A stretch of 64,000 bases of DNA from Solirubrobacterales bacterium (GTDB lineage Bacteria; Actinomycetota; Thermoleophilia; Solirubrobacterales; JACPNS01). Numbering within the stretch: position 1 is the first letter of the stretch; each line of letters begins with the position of its first letter. Shown here piece after piece: positions 1-8,619 of the stretch. A program made the translations under genes and the position numbers. The stretch lies in contig JACPNS010000003.1 of assembly GCA_016185345.1 (NCBI GenBank), positions 124,001 through 188,000 on the forward strand, written 5' to 3'. The notes below the pieces were generated by a model. It did not search any database, was not told where the DNA came from, and saw nothing but the letters and a program-made list of their open reading frames with translations.

Positions 1-16
1 ATCGGGCTGCGTCAGG

Positions 17-1735
17 CTATTCAGGCAATTGATCGCGCAGCTGTTCGAGCTCGTCAATCAACTCGCGCTGTCGTTCGAGTAGCTGGTCGACCTGCTGGCG
101 CGCCGAGCCGTTGCTCTTGCTCGCGGGCTGCTGCTTTCCGGTCGCTGGGGTGGTTCCACTCGTCGCGCCGGTTGAACCCTTGGCGTCGACGGTGCCCACG
201 GGCGATCCACCGGCGATGAATGCGGCGATCTTCTGGTCGACGTTGTCGTCGGAATCGTTGTTGAAGATCGCTGCCGTACGGTTGGTCGCGGCGTCGATGA
301 AAACGGTCTTCGAGACGTTGTTCGCGTTGTCGGGAACGATCGATGTCATGAAGACGAGGCGACCGTCGACCATGATCGGCCGCGGCTCGATCACGCGGAA
401 GCCGCCACGATCATTGGGTGAGTTGGTCGTGGTATCAGCGAAGTCAACACCGGGTATTGTGAGCGAGCGTACGGTCTCAAGGACGCGCCGGTTGCCGGTC
501 AGGTCGGCGTTGTTGGGCGGACGCCAGATCTGAGTCTTCCCCGTGACCGAGTCGGTCAGGAAGATCGCTTTGACGGCGAAGGCACGCCCGAAGGGTTCGG
601 CCGCCGTGACGTACTTCAGCCCTAGTTTTCCGAAGTCCAGCAGGTACGGCTGCGGATTGCTCTCGGTGGTCGTGATCTGCGTCTCGTCTTCGTGGGTGAA
701 CCACTTGTTGAAGATCCCACCTTTGTAGGCGTAAGCATCCTGCTCGCGGCGAGCGAGCTTTTCCGGGTAGATGCGGCCCGTAGCGGCGAGCTCCTTCCGC
801 TTCACGGCTTCGGCGGGCGTCAGGTCCTCGATCTTCCCGTTTGGATGAACGATGAACACGCCGCCAAACACTGGCCTGCGAACGAACCAGCCCTTGTACT
901 TGATGTACGACACGGCGATCAGCGGCTTACCGTCGGCGCCCGTGAAGGCGATTGGGTCGTCGAGCTCTGCAAAGTAGTTGACCTTGCGCAGGCGCCACGT
1001 GAGGTTGTCGGTGATGAGCATCCCCGGCGCGGTCTTGAACGTTCCATCTGCCTGCGTGGCATCGCGCGTAGACGAAGAGGCATTCAGTTCCAGCGATCCG
1101 GCGGTGTTCTGGGTCAGTGCTCGGTAAGCGCCGTTTGGAGTGCGAAGCGCCGTCCATGCGAGGTCGCCGCCGCTGTTGCGGATCAGGTGAAAGTTGGTGA
1201 GTGTTTCTGTCGCAGAGTTGAAGCCGGATCCGGCGACGCGTTCAGCGACTTCCTTTGGCGTGATCCGAACAGAGCCGCTTGCGGGCAAGGTCTTGATCGC
1301 GGTGTAGGTGGTATTCGCGTAGGTCTCCTTGGCGACGAGTGGCCCGCTGAGGATTCCCATCACCATAAAAGTGACGAACGCGAGCGCAGCCGAAACCAAA
1401 ATCGGCCCTGGCTTGTTTCCGCCGAGGGCGCGAATCACGTCGTTCAAATCCTGTGACTGAGCGAGCTTTTCGCCGAGCGAAGGCTGCGGGATGTCAAGAA
1501 CGTCGACCTTGGGCTGACGACGGTGATTGCGCACTGCCATCCCGACGCCCACCAAGAAGATCAGCAATGGCAGCACCCAGACGAGCGGCTCGACGTAGAA
1601 CCGCATCGCAAAGGGCTGGAAGATCGGCCTTAGCCAGAAGAGGATGGCGAGAACGAGAATCGCGATGGCAACTCGGGCGGCGATCTTGGAAGTGTTGTTG
1701 CGCTTCTGCGGCAGGCGGCGAATCGGTTTGTTCAT
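17..1735 (-). CDS. Hypothetical membrane protein with C-terminal coiled coil
   Basis: 572 aa, family not recognised. Two hydrophobic segments lie at about residues 15-38 and 48-68 and a third at about 115-135. They are followed by a large soluble part of about 400 residues, an Ala/Gly/Ser/Thr-rich linker, and a charged heptad-like tail ending in LERQRELIDELEQLRDQLPE that should form a coiled coil. The topology suggests a membrane-anchored protein with a large domain on one side of the membrane. The ATG at 1735 (MNKPIRR) is chosen over an upstream in-frame ATG at 1837 because the extra 34 residues are Arg-rich and unlike a protein N-terminus; neither start has a clear Shine-Dalgarno site. It diverges from rsgA. 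Function unknown. Confidence 0.75.
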   Translation of the reverse strand: MNKPIRRLPQKRNNTSKIAARVAIAILVLAILFWLRPIFQPFAMRFYVEPLVWVLPLLIFLVGVGMAVRNHRRQPKVDVLDIPQPSLGEKLAQSQDLNDVIRALGGNKPGPILVSAALAFVTFMVMGILSGPLVAKETYANTTYTAIKTLPASGSVRITPKEVAERVAGSGFNSATETLTNFHLIRNSGGDLAWTALRTPNGAYRALTQNTAGSLELNASSSTRDATQADGTFKTAPGMLITDNLTWRLRKVNYFAELDDPIAFTGADGKPLIAVSYIKYKGWFVRRPVFGGVFIVHPNGKIEDLTPAEAVKRKELAATGRIYPEKLARREQDAYAYKGGIFNKWFTHEDETQITTTESNPQPYLLDFGKLGLKYVTAAEPFGRAFAVKAIFLTDSVTGKTQIWRPPNNADLTGNRRVLETVRSLTIPGVDFADTTTNSPNDRGGFRVIEPRPIMVDGRLVFMTSIVPDNANNVSKTVFIDAATNRTAAIFNNDSDDNVDQKIAAFIAGGSPVGTVDAKGSTGATSGTTPATGKQQPASKSNGSARQQVDQLLERQRELIDELEQLRDQLPE

Positions 1736-1957
1736 CGTGGGGGAGTATGGCGCTTGGGCGACCGTTTCGGTTCCGATCCACATTTGTCCACAAAAAAACG
1801 TCCGATCCCGCCTTGCGGCGGTTTCGAACGTATGCATCCTTATCGGCAGCCCGCCCCAGAACCTTTAGCGATCTCTGCAAATTCTTTTGAAGTTCTGCAA
1901 AAAGGCCTTGAACGAGCCAAAACTAACTTCAAGAAAGCAATCTGAAAGACTCAGCAG

Positions 1958-2989
1958 ATGCAACTTGAGGCATTCGACGTTGGACGGCGTCCAGAACTCG
2001 CCGCGCAGCTTGCAGAGCTCGGCGAGCCGGAGCTGACCGGTGGTCGCGTGCTGGCACAGCATCGTGGTTATTGGCTCGTCGCAGCGACAGATGGAGAGAC
2101 GTCACCGTTCGAGCCACGACTCCTGACCTCGCGCGGCAGGCTGCGGGAAGACCCACCGGGGGTCGGCGACTGGGTGGCGATCGACCCCGACGGCGCAATC
2201 GCGGCCGTACTCGCGCGGCACGGCACTCTCATGCGTCAAGCGGTCGGCGGCCCCACCTCGTCGCAGGTCCTGGCCGCCAACGTCGATCTGGCACTCGTGG
2301 TCGAGTCGCTGCCTGACACCAATCGGAGCAGGGTGGAGCGGCTCGTGGCGCTCGCGATGTCTGCGTCCGTGCCAGCTGTTCTGGTACTCACGAAGGCCGA
2401 TCTCGACCCCGACTGGGAGGCGAGAGCCATCGAGATTTCGCGCGAACTTCCGCTGACCGCCACGATCGCGGTCTGCGCCAAAGACGCGACCGGCATGGAC
2501 GCGCTGCGTGCGCACCTGCTTCCCGGAGCGACTGCTGCTCTGCTCGGACGATCTGGCGCTGGCAAGTCGACGCTTGTGAATGCCTTGCTTGGCGTGGACC
2601 GTCAGGCGACACGACCAGTTCGAGCCGGAGATGGTCGAGGGCGGCACGTCACGGTCACACGGGAACTGATCGGGCTTCCGGGCGGCGCGCTGATCATCGA
2701 CACCCCGGGGCTGCGCGAAATCGGGCTCTGGAGTGAGCCCGAGGATATGTTCGTCGAGATCAACCAACTCGCCGCCGACTGTCGGTTTGCCGATTGTCAA
2801 CACGAAACTGAGCCCGGTTGCGCGGTGCGGGACGCGGTCAACGCCGAGGACCTCTCCGCCTGGCGCAATCTTGCGATCGAGCAGGCTGCTATCGCAGATC
2901 GTAAGGCCGTGGCGGCGGATCGCAAGCAGCGAAGTCGCCTGCTCAGACGTCGGGTCAAAGCGGCGAAACGAGAGAGCCGCGGGCAATAG
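1958..2989 (+). CDS. rsgA: Ribosome small-subunit assembly GTPase RsgA
   Basis: 343 aa, usual length for the RsgA/YjeQ family. These circularly permuted GTPases bind the 30S subunit late in maturation and check the decoding centre. The G motifs appear in the permuted order: TKAD (G4) at 145-148, CAKDATG (G5-like) at 173-179, the P-loop GRSGAGKS at 197-204 and DTPG (G3) at 248-251. An N-terminal OB-fold stretch (about 30-95) precedes them. The zinc knuckle follows with Cys275, Cys280, His282 and Cys288, and then a basic tail. It is transcribed alone, divergent from the membrane protein gene upstream and convergent with the AIM24-family gene. Confidence 0.96.
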   Translation: MQLEAFDVGRRPELAAQLAELGEPELTGGRVLAQHRGYWLVAATDGETSPFEPRLLTSRGRLREDPPGVGDWVAIDPDGAIAAVLARHGTLMRQAVGGPTSSQVLAANVDLALVVESLPDTNRSRVERLVALAMSASVPAVLVLTKADLDPDWEARAIEISRELPLTATIAVCAKDATGMDALRAHLLPGATAALLGRSGAGKSTLVNALLGVDRQATRPVRAGDGRGRHVTVTRELIGLPGGALIIDTPGLREIGLWSEPEDMFVEINQLAADCRFADCQHETEPGCAVRDAVNAEDLSAWRNLAIEQAAIADRKAVAADRKQRSRLLRRRVKAAKRESRGQ

Positions 2990-3001
2990 CCCGCTATCTC
3001 G

Positions 3002-3679
3002 TCAGCCGACGACTGTCGGTAGCAGTTTGCCCTCCGACGGCTGAACGAGCAGCCACCCCTGACCGGCAAATGCAAGTTGAACCGTCTCGCCACTGGCTCG
3101 GCCGGTGATCGTCTTGAAATTGACGTCGGTTTTCAACTGAGTGGTTACCCCGGCGCTCCAGCAGACGGCTGCCTGGGCATCGGCGAAAGTCGGTGCCTCG
3201 GCAACATCGAGCATCAACGGTGGCCCGTCAGTGGTGATGGCGACCCAGCCAGAGCCCTTCAAGATCACATTGAACAAGCCGCCCGCGAGTGCGCCGGACA
3301 TACCGCCCTTGATGCGCGTGATGTCCCAGTCGATCCCGGCGTCGAATGCGAGGAGGTTGCGACCGTTGCAGGTGAGCTGATCGTCGTCGAGTTTGATCAG
3401 ATGGACTTCTTGGGCGTCGTCGGCGAGAAACACTTCGCCGCTACCTTCCACCTTCATGAGCGGCGTGCCCTCACCGGTCATCGCCTTCTTGACCATCCGA
3501 CCCAATCCACCGCCACCGGCGTGCTCGAACTTCACCTCGCCCTGGTAGGCGACCATCGAGCCGCGACGGGCTTGAATCGTTACGGCGCTCAGCTCGACTT
3601 TCAAGAGCTTCGGGTTTTGCAATGAGAACGAGTCCGCGGACTCGGTTTCGCGTGAGATTTCTCCTTGGAATTGAGGCAT
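3002..3679 (-). CDS. AIM24 (DUF124) family protein
   Basis: 225 aa. The glycine-rich beta architecture fits the AIM24 family: MVAYQGEVKF near the start, a GGGGLGRMVKKAMTGEG stretch, then GSGWVAI and a C-terminal GRASGETVQLAFAGQGW. Bacterial AIM24 proteins form tryptophan-RNA-binding-attenuator-like beta folds and are mostly uncharacterised. There is no signal peptide or membrane segment, so it is probably cytosolic. The ATG at 3679 (MPQFQGEI) is preferred to an upstream TTG at 3700 because family members begin close to this point. It converges on rsgA with a gap of 12 bases between the two stop codons. Confidence 0.85.
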   Translation of the reverse strand: MPQFQGEISRETESADSFSLQNPKLLKVELSAVTIQARRGSMVAYQGEVKFEHAGGGGLGRMVKKAMTGEGTPLMKVEGSGEVFLADDAQEVHLIKLDDDQLTCNGRNLLAFDAGIDWDITRIKGGMSGALAGGLFNVILKGSGWVAITTDGPPLMLDVAEAPTFADAQAAVCWSAGVTTQLKTDVNFKTITGRASGETVQLAFAGQGWLLVQPSEGKLLPTVVG

Positions 3680-3853
3680 GGGGCGAGTTTTATCAGGCAA
3701 GCAGGCGCTCTGCTCCTGACCCTCGTGATTTCTGCGGGCACCAAGATCACGATCGCCGCCGCAGTCAGTTTTTTATACCTGAGCAGCGGCTTCACCTCAA
3801 GCCCGGTCGCCAATTACCCCGCCTGACGCGACTCGAAACCTCATACGCATGAA

Positions 3854-6160
3854 TCAGGCAGCAAGTCGGGCAGTTTCGATCGAGTGCTGGGCTTCTTGCA
3901 GGCGGTCGAGAACACTCAGCAGCGCGACCACGACTTCCGGATCGAACTGCGTGCCCGCGTGGAGGGTCATTTCGGCGCGGCCGGCAGCTTCAGCGAGCGA
4001 TTCGCGGTAGGGCCGGTCGCTTGTCATCGCGTGATAGGCATCGCAGGCGAAGACGATTCGGCTGGTCAACGGGATGTCATTTCCGCTGAGACCGTCGGGA
4101 TAGCCTCCGCCGTCCCAACGTTCATGTTCGTGGCGAATGCCGAGGGCGACTGATTCAAAACCGGGAACCCGGCAGATGATCTGTTCGCCGATTACCGGAT
4201 GCTGGCGCATGAGGTTCCACTCGACGTCGTCGAGTGGCCCGGGTTTATTGAGAATCTCGTCGGGGATTCCGAGCTTTCCGATGTCGTGCAGTAGTGCGAC
4301 GTCTTTCAGTTCCAGAAGTTCGGGCTCGCTGAGTCCGAGCTTCTGGCCGACCTGAGTTGCCATCGTCACCGTCTCGCGCGAATGGTCGGCCGTGTAGCCG
4401 TCGCGCGCCTGCAGGGCGAGCAGCAACGAATTCATCGTGCCGGTGAAGCGCTGCCGTTCGAAATGCATCTCCGCGAGTCGCATGGTGAAGTAGCCGACGA
4501 TCAACAGCGAGCCCGGGAACGCCCGAGCGCTGGCGGCGGCGAACGAAACTGAACCGTTGCCGAACAACAAAACCGGCAAAACGATGAACTCGAACGCGAG
4601 CAGAAAGACCTGGAAGATTCGAAGCGCGATGTGTCGCCAGAAGAAACCCGACAGCAGCACCGCGCTGCCAAGTAGAAGAGCAATCATCGCGGGCTGTTGG
4701 TAATGAAACGCCACGACCGGCACCAGCAGATACGCGGAAAGCGCGGCGAAGAAGCACCAAGTTCTCGGTGTCCGGCCTCGCAGCGCAGCGCCTGTCGCTG
4801 CAAGCGCGACTTGCAGGCCGACGAATCCCCATCCGACCCAGTCGAATTCGCCCGCGACCACGAGATATGTCGACATCGCGAGAGCGATCAGGGCAGCGTT
4901 CAGGCATGAAGCCGTAATCAGGGCTTTGGGGTCGTCGAGTGTGGTGAGCCTCGCGGGCCTCTCCGCCTCGGAACTGGACATTTCGAAAGGCACGCTTGTC
5001 GACGGCTTGCGCAGCGTTGCCAGCTCGTCCGGTGGCGAAGACGCGTCGATTTCGGGCACGGAGTCGAAGGCTCCACTCTGGATCGTGCGGTCGAACGCGG
5101 CGACGATCTCCGGGTCGAACTGAGTACCGGCGTGTTGCTGCAGTTCTGCCCGGGCGTCGTCGATGCTCATGGCCGCGCGATATGGACGGTCGCTGGTCAT
5201 CGCGTGAAATGCGTCGCACGTCAGGACGATGCGGCTCGCCATCGGTATCTCTTCGCCTGCGATGCCATCGGGATAGCCGCCGCCATCCCAGCGTTCATGT
5301 TCATGCCGTACTGCTTTTGCGATCGATTCGAAGCCGGGTACGCCGGCCAGGATCTGCTCCCCGATCACGGGGTGCTGGCGCATTGTCTCCCATTCTTCGT
5401 CCGTCAGCGCTCCGGGCTTTTGGAGGATCGAGTTGGGGATGCCGAGTTTGCCGATGTCGTGCAAGAGCGCGACGTCGGCAAGTTCCTTACGGGCTTCCGC
5501 ATCGAGGTTCAGTTCTTCGGCGACCGCAGTGGCCATCGCCAGAGTCACTTTGGAATGATCGCCGGTGTAGCCGTCACGCGCCTGCAGCGCCGCAAGCAGA
5601 GAATCGACCGCCGACTGGAACTGCCGGTGCTGCAGCGCGGCCTGCACGAAGCGATGGCTCATCGCGCCGACGAACACGGCGCTTGCAGTCATCAGCGGTG
5701 CAGCGATCAACACGAGTGCGTCTGTGCCTTCGCCGCCGATCAGGATCGCGCTTGCGATGAAGACGGCGATCAGTCCGCCGAGGTGCAACGCCACCAGTGA
5801 GCGCCTGTACCAGTAGATGTCGGCGAACGCGAACAGCTCGGGATATATGCCGAGCAGCAGGTACGGGTTATCGAAGTAGTAGGCGAAGAAGACGAACGTG
5901 CCTGCCCCGAGGAAATAGATCTTCGCGAGCACGTTGTGTGAGTATCGGCCCCACGGAATCAACGGGATCATGGGTGCCCAGAGGCAGAGTCCGACCAGGA
6001 ATGCGATCGTCACGGGATCGAATTTGTTGCTGTCGATCGCGACCACCGCGACCACCGCGCCGATCACGAACGTATGCACGGTCGCGAGCCTTGCGGCGAG
6101 TGTGCGAGCGTCGTATGAATGCAACAGGTACCCGCCTGGCACCAATGCGTCGTCCTTCAT
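3854..6160 (-). CDS. Membrane protein with two complete HD-GYP domains (c-di-GMP phosphodiesterase-like)
   Basis: 768 aa built as a tandem duplication. The first half has four or more hydrophobic segments (about 28-45, 50-70, 80-105, 125-170), then an HD-GYP domain (about 185-360) with HDIGKLGIP at 234-242, HEHERWDGGGYPDG ending at 299, and CDAFHAMTSDRPYR. A short acidic linker (about 365-410) leads into a second membrane block (about 415-560) and a second HD-GYP domain (about 575-748) with HDIGKLGIP at 625-633 and the same GGYPDG and CDAYHAMTSDRPYR signatures. HD-GYP proteins hydrolyse cyclic di-GMP and related dinucleotides. Both copies keep the metal-binding HD and the GYP loop, so both look catalytically competent. 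No sensor domain other than the membrane blocks is recognised. Confidence 0.93.
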   Translation of the reverse strand: MKDDALVPGGYLLHSYDARTLAARLATVHTFVIGAVVAVVAIDSNKFDPVTIAFLVGLCLWAPMIPLIPWGRYSHNVLAKIYFLGAGTFVFFAYYFDNPYLLLGIYPELFAFADIYWYRRSLVALHLGGLIAVFIASAILIGGEGTDALVLIAAPLMTASAVFVGAMSHRFVQAALQHRQFQSAVDSLLAALQARDGYTGDHSKVTLAMATAVAEELNLDAEARKELADVALLHDIGKLGIPNSILQKPGALTDEEWETMRQHPVIGEQILAGVPGFESIAKAVRHEHERWDGGGYPDGIAGEEIPMASRIVLTCDAFHAMTSDRPYRAAMSIDDARAELQQHAGTQFDPEIVAAFDRTIQSGAFDSVPEIDASSPPDELATLRKPSTSVPFEMSSSEAERPARLTTLDDPKALITASCLNAALIALAMSTYLVVAGEFDWVGWGFVGLQVALAATGAALRGRTPRTWCFFAALSAYLLVPVVAFHYQQPAMIALLLGSAVLLSGFFWRHIALRIFQVFLLAFEFIVLPVLLFGNGSVSFAAASARAFPGSLLIVGYFTMRLAEMHFERQRFTGTMNSLLLALQARDGYTADHSRETVTMATQVGQKLGLSEPELLELKDVALLHDIGKLGIPDEILNKPGPLDDVEWNLMRQHPVIGEQIICRVPGFESVALGIRHEHERWDGGGYPDGLSGNDIPLTSRIVFACDAYHAMTSDRPYRESLAEAAGRAEMTLHAGTQFDPEVVVALLSVLDRLQEAQHSIETARLAA

Positions 6161-6366
6161 CTGAAGTTCGTCCCTGCTTCTGAGTCGGGTTTTCCGCTGC
6201 GCCTTGCCCCAGGGCCAGCCAACTACACATCGTCAACCTGCTCGTCCGCCTTAACCGCGTTGGCCAGGTGGAGACGATCGGCCGAGACAATCGTCGGTAT
6301 CGGGCGAGACGAGTCGCGGCCCCAGTCGCCCGCCAGAAAGCACGACGGGGCATCTGACCCCGCGCA

Positions 6367-6399
6367 TAAAAAAGGCCGCCAAACTGGCGACCTTTTTTT
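6367..6399 (-). terminator. Rho-independent terminator, probably the original tRNA-fMet terminator
   Basis: A 7-bp stem (GGCCGCC paired with GGCGACC, one mismatch) is flanked by A6 on one side and T7 on the other, so it can act in both directions. It lies immediately 3' of the tRNA-half repeat when read in tRNA orientation. It was therefore probably the native terminator of the tRNA-fMet gene before two elements were inserted between them. Confidence 0.75.
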
Positions 6400-6400
6400 A

Positions 6401-6442
6401 TAGCGGGGGCAGGATTCGAACCTGCGACCTTCGGGTTATGAG
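6401..6442 (-). repeat. Attachment site copy 1 (distal att, 3' half of tRNA-fMet)
   Basis: Forty-two bases identical to the last 42 bases of the intact tRNA-fMet gene (anticodon loop, variable loop, T arm, acceptor 3' strand). The sequence diverges abruptly after TTATGAG. This is the far end of the tandem element array. It is not a functional tRNA because the 5' half is missing. Confidence 0.95.
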
Positions 6443-6595
6443 AACGTATTGGGAGCCTCCCGCGATCCGGCTCTCCGGCGGCGAAACTGGCTTGGGGCCT
6501 GCGATTTAACCTCGTTCGTCGGCGACCGTACCTGACCGCTGGATACCGTGATCGCCGGTTGCCTCGGGGTCCGCGCTGCGATCTAAGGTGGGAGC

Positions 6596-7336
6596 GTGAA
6601 TCAACGACTCGACTTTGAAGCGATGAATCCAACCGCGTTTGAGGAGTTCTGTTTCGAATTGCTCAATGAGATCGACGGATTCAAGAACGTGGATTGGCGG
6701 AAGGGGACTCCGAAGGATGCGAGCCCGGCAGACGGCGGCCGCGACATCGTTGCTGAAACGGAAGTCGTGGAGATCGACGGTGCAACTCATACCGAGACTT
6801 GGTTCATTGATTGCAAGCACTACTCGACCGGCGTTTCTCCTAGTGCGATTCAAGGCCTCTTGACCTGGGCGTCAGCGGAGCGCCCCGACGTCGCGCTGAT
6901 CGTCGCGTCCGGCTACCTCTCGAACCCATGCAAGGACTACATAGCCCTATACACAGAAGAAAATCGTCCGCCGTTCAGGATCAAGTTTTGGGAGAGGCCG
7001 CACCTCGACCGCTTGACGCGCGACAAGGAAGATTTCCTAAGCCGGTTCCTATTCAGTGGCAACCGGAGTGACAGCGAAATCCTCGCGGCCGAGGGAAAGT
7101 TGTTTGACCGCATTTGGTACGAACGGAAGCTCGATCTCCTTGAGAAGCACAAGACTGGCGAAAGGGTTCTCTCGGAGGACCACCTGAAGGCGGTCAGGGA
7201 CACGATGGTCGCGGTGATGTCTCAGTATTCAGACGTTGCCCCAATCAAAGACGATTTCGAATGGGGGATGATGAACGGCAAGCTCTCCGCGCTGCGGTGG
7301 GTCCTCGGGGACGAGTGGGACAACCTCGACACCTGA
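6596..7336 (+). CDS. Mrr-like restriction endonuclease-fold protein
   Basis: 246 aa. The N-terminal half has the PD-(D/E)XK layout of Mrr-type nucleases: a helix FEEFCFELL near residue 14, then GGRDIVAE (acidic residue Asp, about 47-54), a beta strand, and WFIDCKHY (about 67-74), which supplies the D-x-K catalytic pair. Such enzymes typically cut modified DNA (type IV restriction) or serve as nuclease subunits of larger systems. The C-terminal 120 residues are mostly helical with no recognised domain. GTG start with a purine-rich AAGGTGGGAG just upstream. As the first gene inside element A, a defence role is plausible but inferred. Confidence 0.75.
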   Translation: MNQRLDFEAMNPTAFEEFCFELLNEIDGFKNVDWRKGTPKDASPADGGRDIVAETEVVEIDGATHTETWFIDCKHYSTGVSPSAIQGLLTWASAERPDVALIVASGYLSNPCKDYIALYTEENRPPFRIKFWERPHLDRLTRDKEDFLSRFLFSGNRSDSEILAAEGKLFDRIWYERKLDLLEKHKTGERVLSEDHLKAVRDTMVAVMSQYSDVAPIKDDFEWGMMNGKLSALRWVLGDEWDNLDT

Positions 7337-7349
7337 TCGAGCGCTCCGG

Positions 7350-7970
7350 CTAAACGCGGAGCCCCATCGCCATTTCGTTGGGCGAGAGTTCATGCGGCAG
7401 ACCGGCAAGGAATCGACGGCGCTCGCGACGGAAGTCGGCTAGCTCCTGAGGCACCGGCTCGGGGTCCGTTACGTTCATGTCTTCGAGGAAGAACCCCGCC
7501 TCCTCGATGCCCTCCGGAGCCCTCTCGATTCGGTAGGCCCAAACTCCATCGCCGCGTCGAACGATCTTGCGCCGATCTTCCGGGAGGGCAAAGTAGATCG
7601 CGAGCAAACGCTCCGGTTCGAACGTGCCGAGAAGATCAAGAATCGCTTTGATCGATCCTCCCCGGCGGAGCATCCCAACCGCGTATCCGCAGAGCCGATC
7701 TAGTTCGTCCGCTCCTTGTACAAGGTTGCGATCGAGGAAGCCGAGAGGATGCTCCTCGTCACTCACTACGTCGATCCGTTCGGCGAGGTCACTTCGGCGG
7801 AGTTCCGGCCGATTTCCGAGGAGCCGGTAGAGCCGAATCCACATGGCGATTTGGAGAGCTTCCGGGGAATGAATCGGCTCCTCGGGATAGTCGCTCTCTG
7901 TGGCGGGAGGCGAGGCGAGCGCTGTCGCGGACGTGGCGGAAAGCCCTTTGGAATGCGGTAAATCGGTCAT
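7350..7970 (-). CDS. Hypothetical protein of element A
   Basis: 206 aa, acidic and Arg/Leu-rich, with no signal peptide or membrane segment and no recognised family. The ATG at 7970 (MTDLPHSK) is chosen because AGGAG stands 6 bases upstream; a longer reading extends to 8216 but its first 82 residues look non-coding. The gene converges on the Mrr-like gene (gap 13 bases) and diverges from the zinc-finger gene at 8089. The roughly 118-base region between 7970 and 8089 should therefore hold two divergent promoters. Function unknown. Confidence 0.6.
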   Translation of the reverse strand: MTDLPHSKGLSATSATALASPPATESDYPEEPIHSPEALQIAMWIRLYRLLGNRPELRRSDLAERIDVVSDEEHPLGFLDRNLVQGADELDRLCGYAVGMLRRGGSIKAILDLLGTFEPERLLAIYFALPEDRRKIVRRGDGVWAYRIERAPEGIEEAGFFLEDMNVTDPEPVPQELADFRRERRRFLAGLPHELSPNEMAMGLRV

Positions 7971-8088
7971 AACGGCTCCTTGGTCGTACCCAGTATCGAG
8001 TAGCTTTACCGTATCCGGCGCGGCCGTTACGTTCCGGATCGACCGAGACTCTGGCTCCGGTTTTCGGAGACTCTTAGCGAAGGAACGA

Positions 8089-8619
8089 ATGGGATATTCA
8101 AGCGAGGAACGTGACGACCTTTCGACGCCGATGTGCGGCGCGAATAAGAAGAATGGGACCCGATGCCGAGCGTTCGCCGGCCAGGGCACCGACCACCTTG
8201 GATACGGAATGTGCAAGTACCACGGAGGCTCTACTCCGGCGCATCAGAAGCACGCGCTCTCACTTCAAGCGAAGCAGCGAATGGTGACGCTCGGGGGTCC
8301 GATCGACGTTCACCCGACAGACGCGTTACTCGCGCTACTCCGAGCGACGGCCGGTCACGTCAGCTGGTTGAGCGACGAAATTCAAGAGCTTGAAGACCTC
8401 GGGGGTGAGGAGGCGAAAGTCCTTCTCGGTATGTACGACTCCGAGCGCGATCGCCTAGTACGAATCGGCGAGGCATGCGTCCGTTCGGGAGCATCGGAAA
8501 AGCAGGTCACGGTTCAAAAGTCGCAGGCCGCGATGCTTGCCTCGATCGTTCGAGACGCTGCGAACGATGCCGGACTTACGCCCCTGACCAGCCCCCATCA
8601 TCTGGATCGCCGAAGTTAG
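8089..8619 (+). CDS. HGG zinc-finger protein resembling phage small terminase, 3' end cut by IS
   Basis: 176 aa. It starts at ATG 8089 behind AAGGAA. Residues about 10-45 contain a Cys/His cluster, CGANKKNGTRCR followed by CKYHGGSTP, the zinc-finger pattern found at the N-terminus of many actinophage small terminase-like proteins. The following PTDALLALLRATAGHVSWL segment also resembles that family. The last five codons and the stop lie inside the left end of the IS3-family element that begins near 8603, so the natural C-terminus has been lost. The protein may be non-functional. A terminase-type gene on a small island without capsid genes recalls phage satellites, but this is inference. Confidence 0.6.
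   Translation: MGYSSEERDDLSTPMCGANKKNGTRCRAFAGQGTDHLGYGMCKYHGGSTPAHQKHALSLQAKQRMVTLGGPIDVHPTDALLALLRATAGHVSWLSDEIQELEDLGGEEAKVLLGMYDSERDRLVRIGEACVRSGASEKQVTVQKSQAAMLASIVRDAANDAGLTPLTSPHHLDRRS

Larger units (their letters stand above)
6161..6595. other. Non-coding stretch at the chromosome/element A boundary
   Basis: 435 bases without a supported gene. 6161-6366 shows no recognisable gene or RNA. It then contains a bidirectional terminator (6367-6399), the distal attachment-site copy (6401-6442), and about 150 bases of element A ahead of its first gene. That last part includes one copy of a 9-mer (CGGGGTCCG, 6565-6573) that recurs elsewhere in element A. Confidence 0.6.

Noticed and set aside
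692-1456. 254-codon plus-strand frame opposite the first membrane protein gene
   Set aside because: Pure shadow of the minus-strand gene, with no family features or ribosome-binding site.
6401-6442. Additional tRNA genes at 6401 and 14236
   Set aside because: Only the 3' half is present; the D arm and 5' acceptor strand are missing, so these are attachment-site copies.
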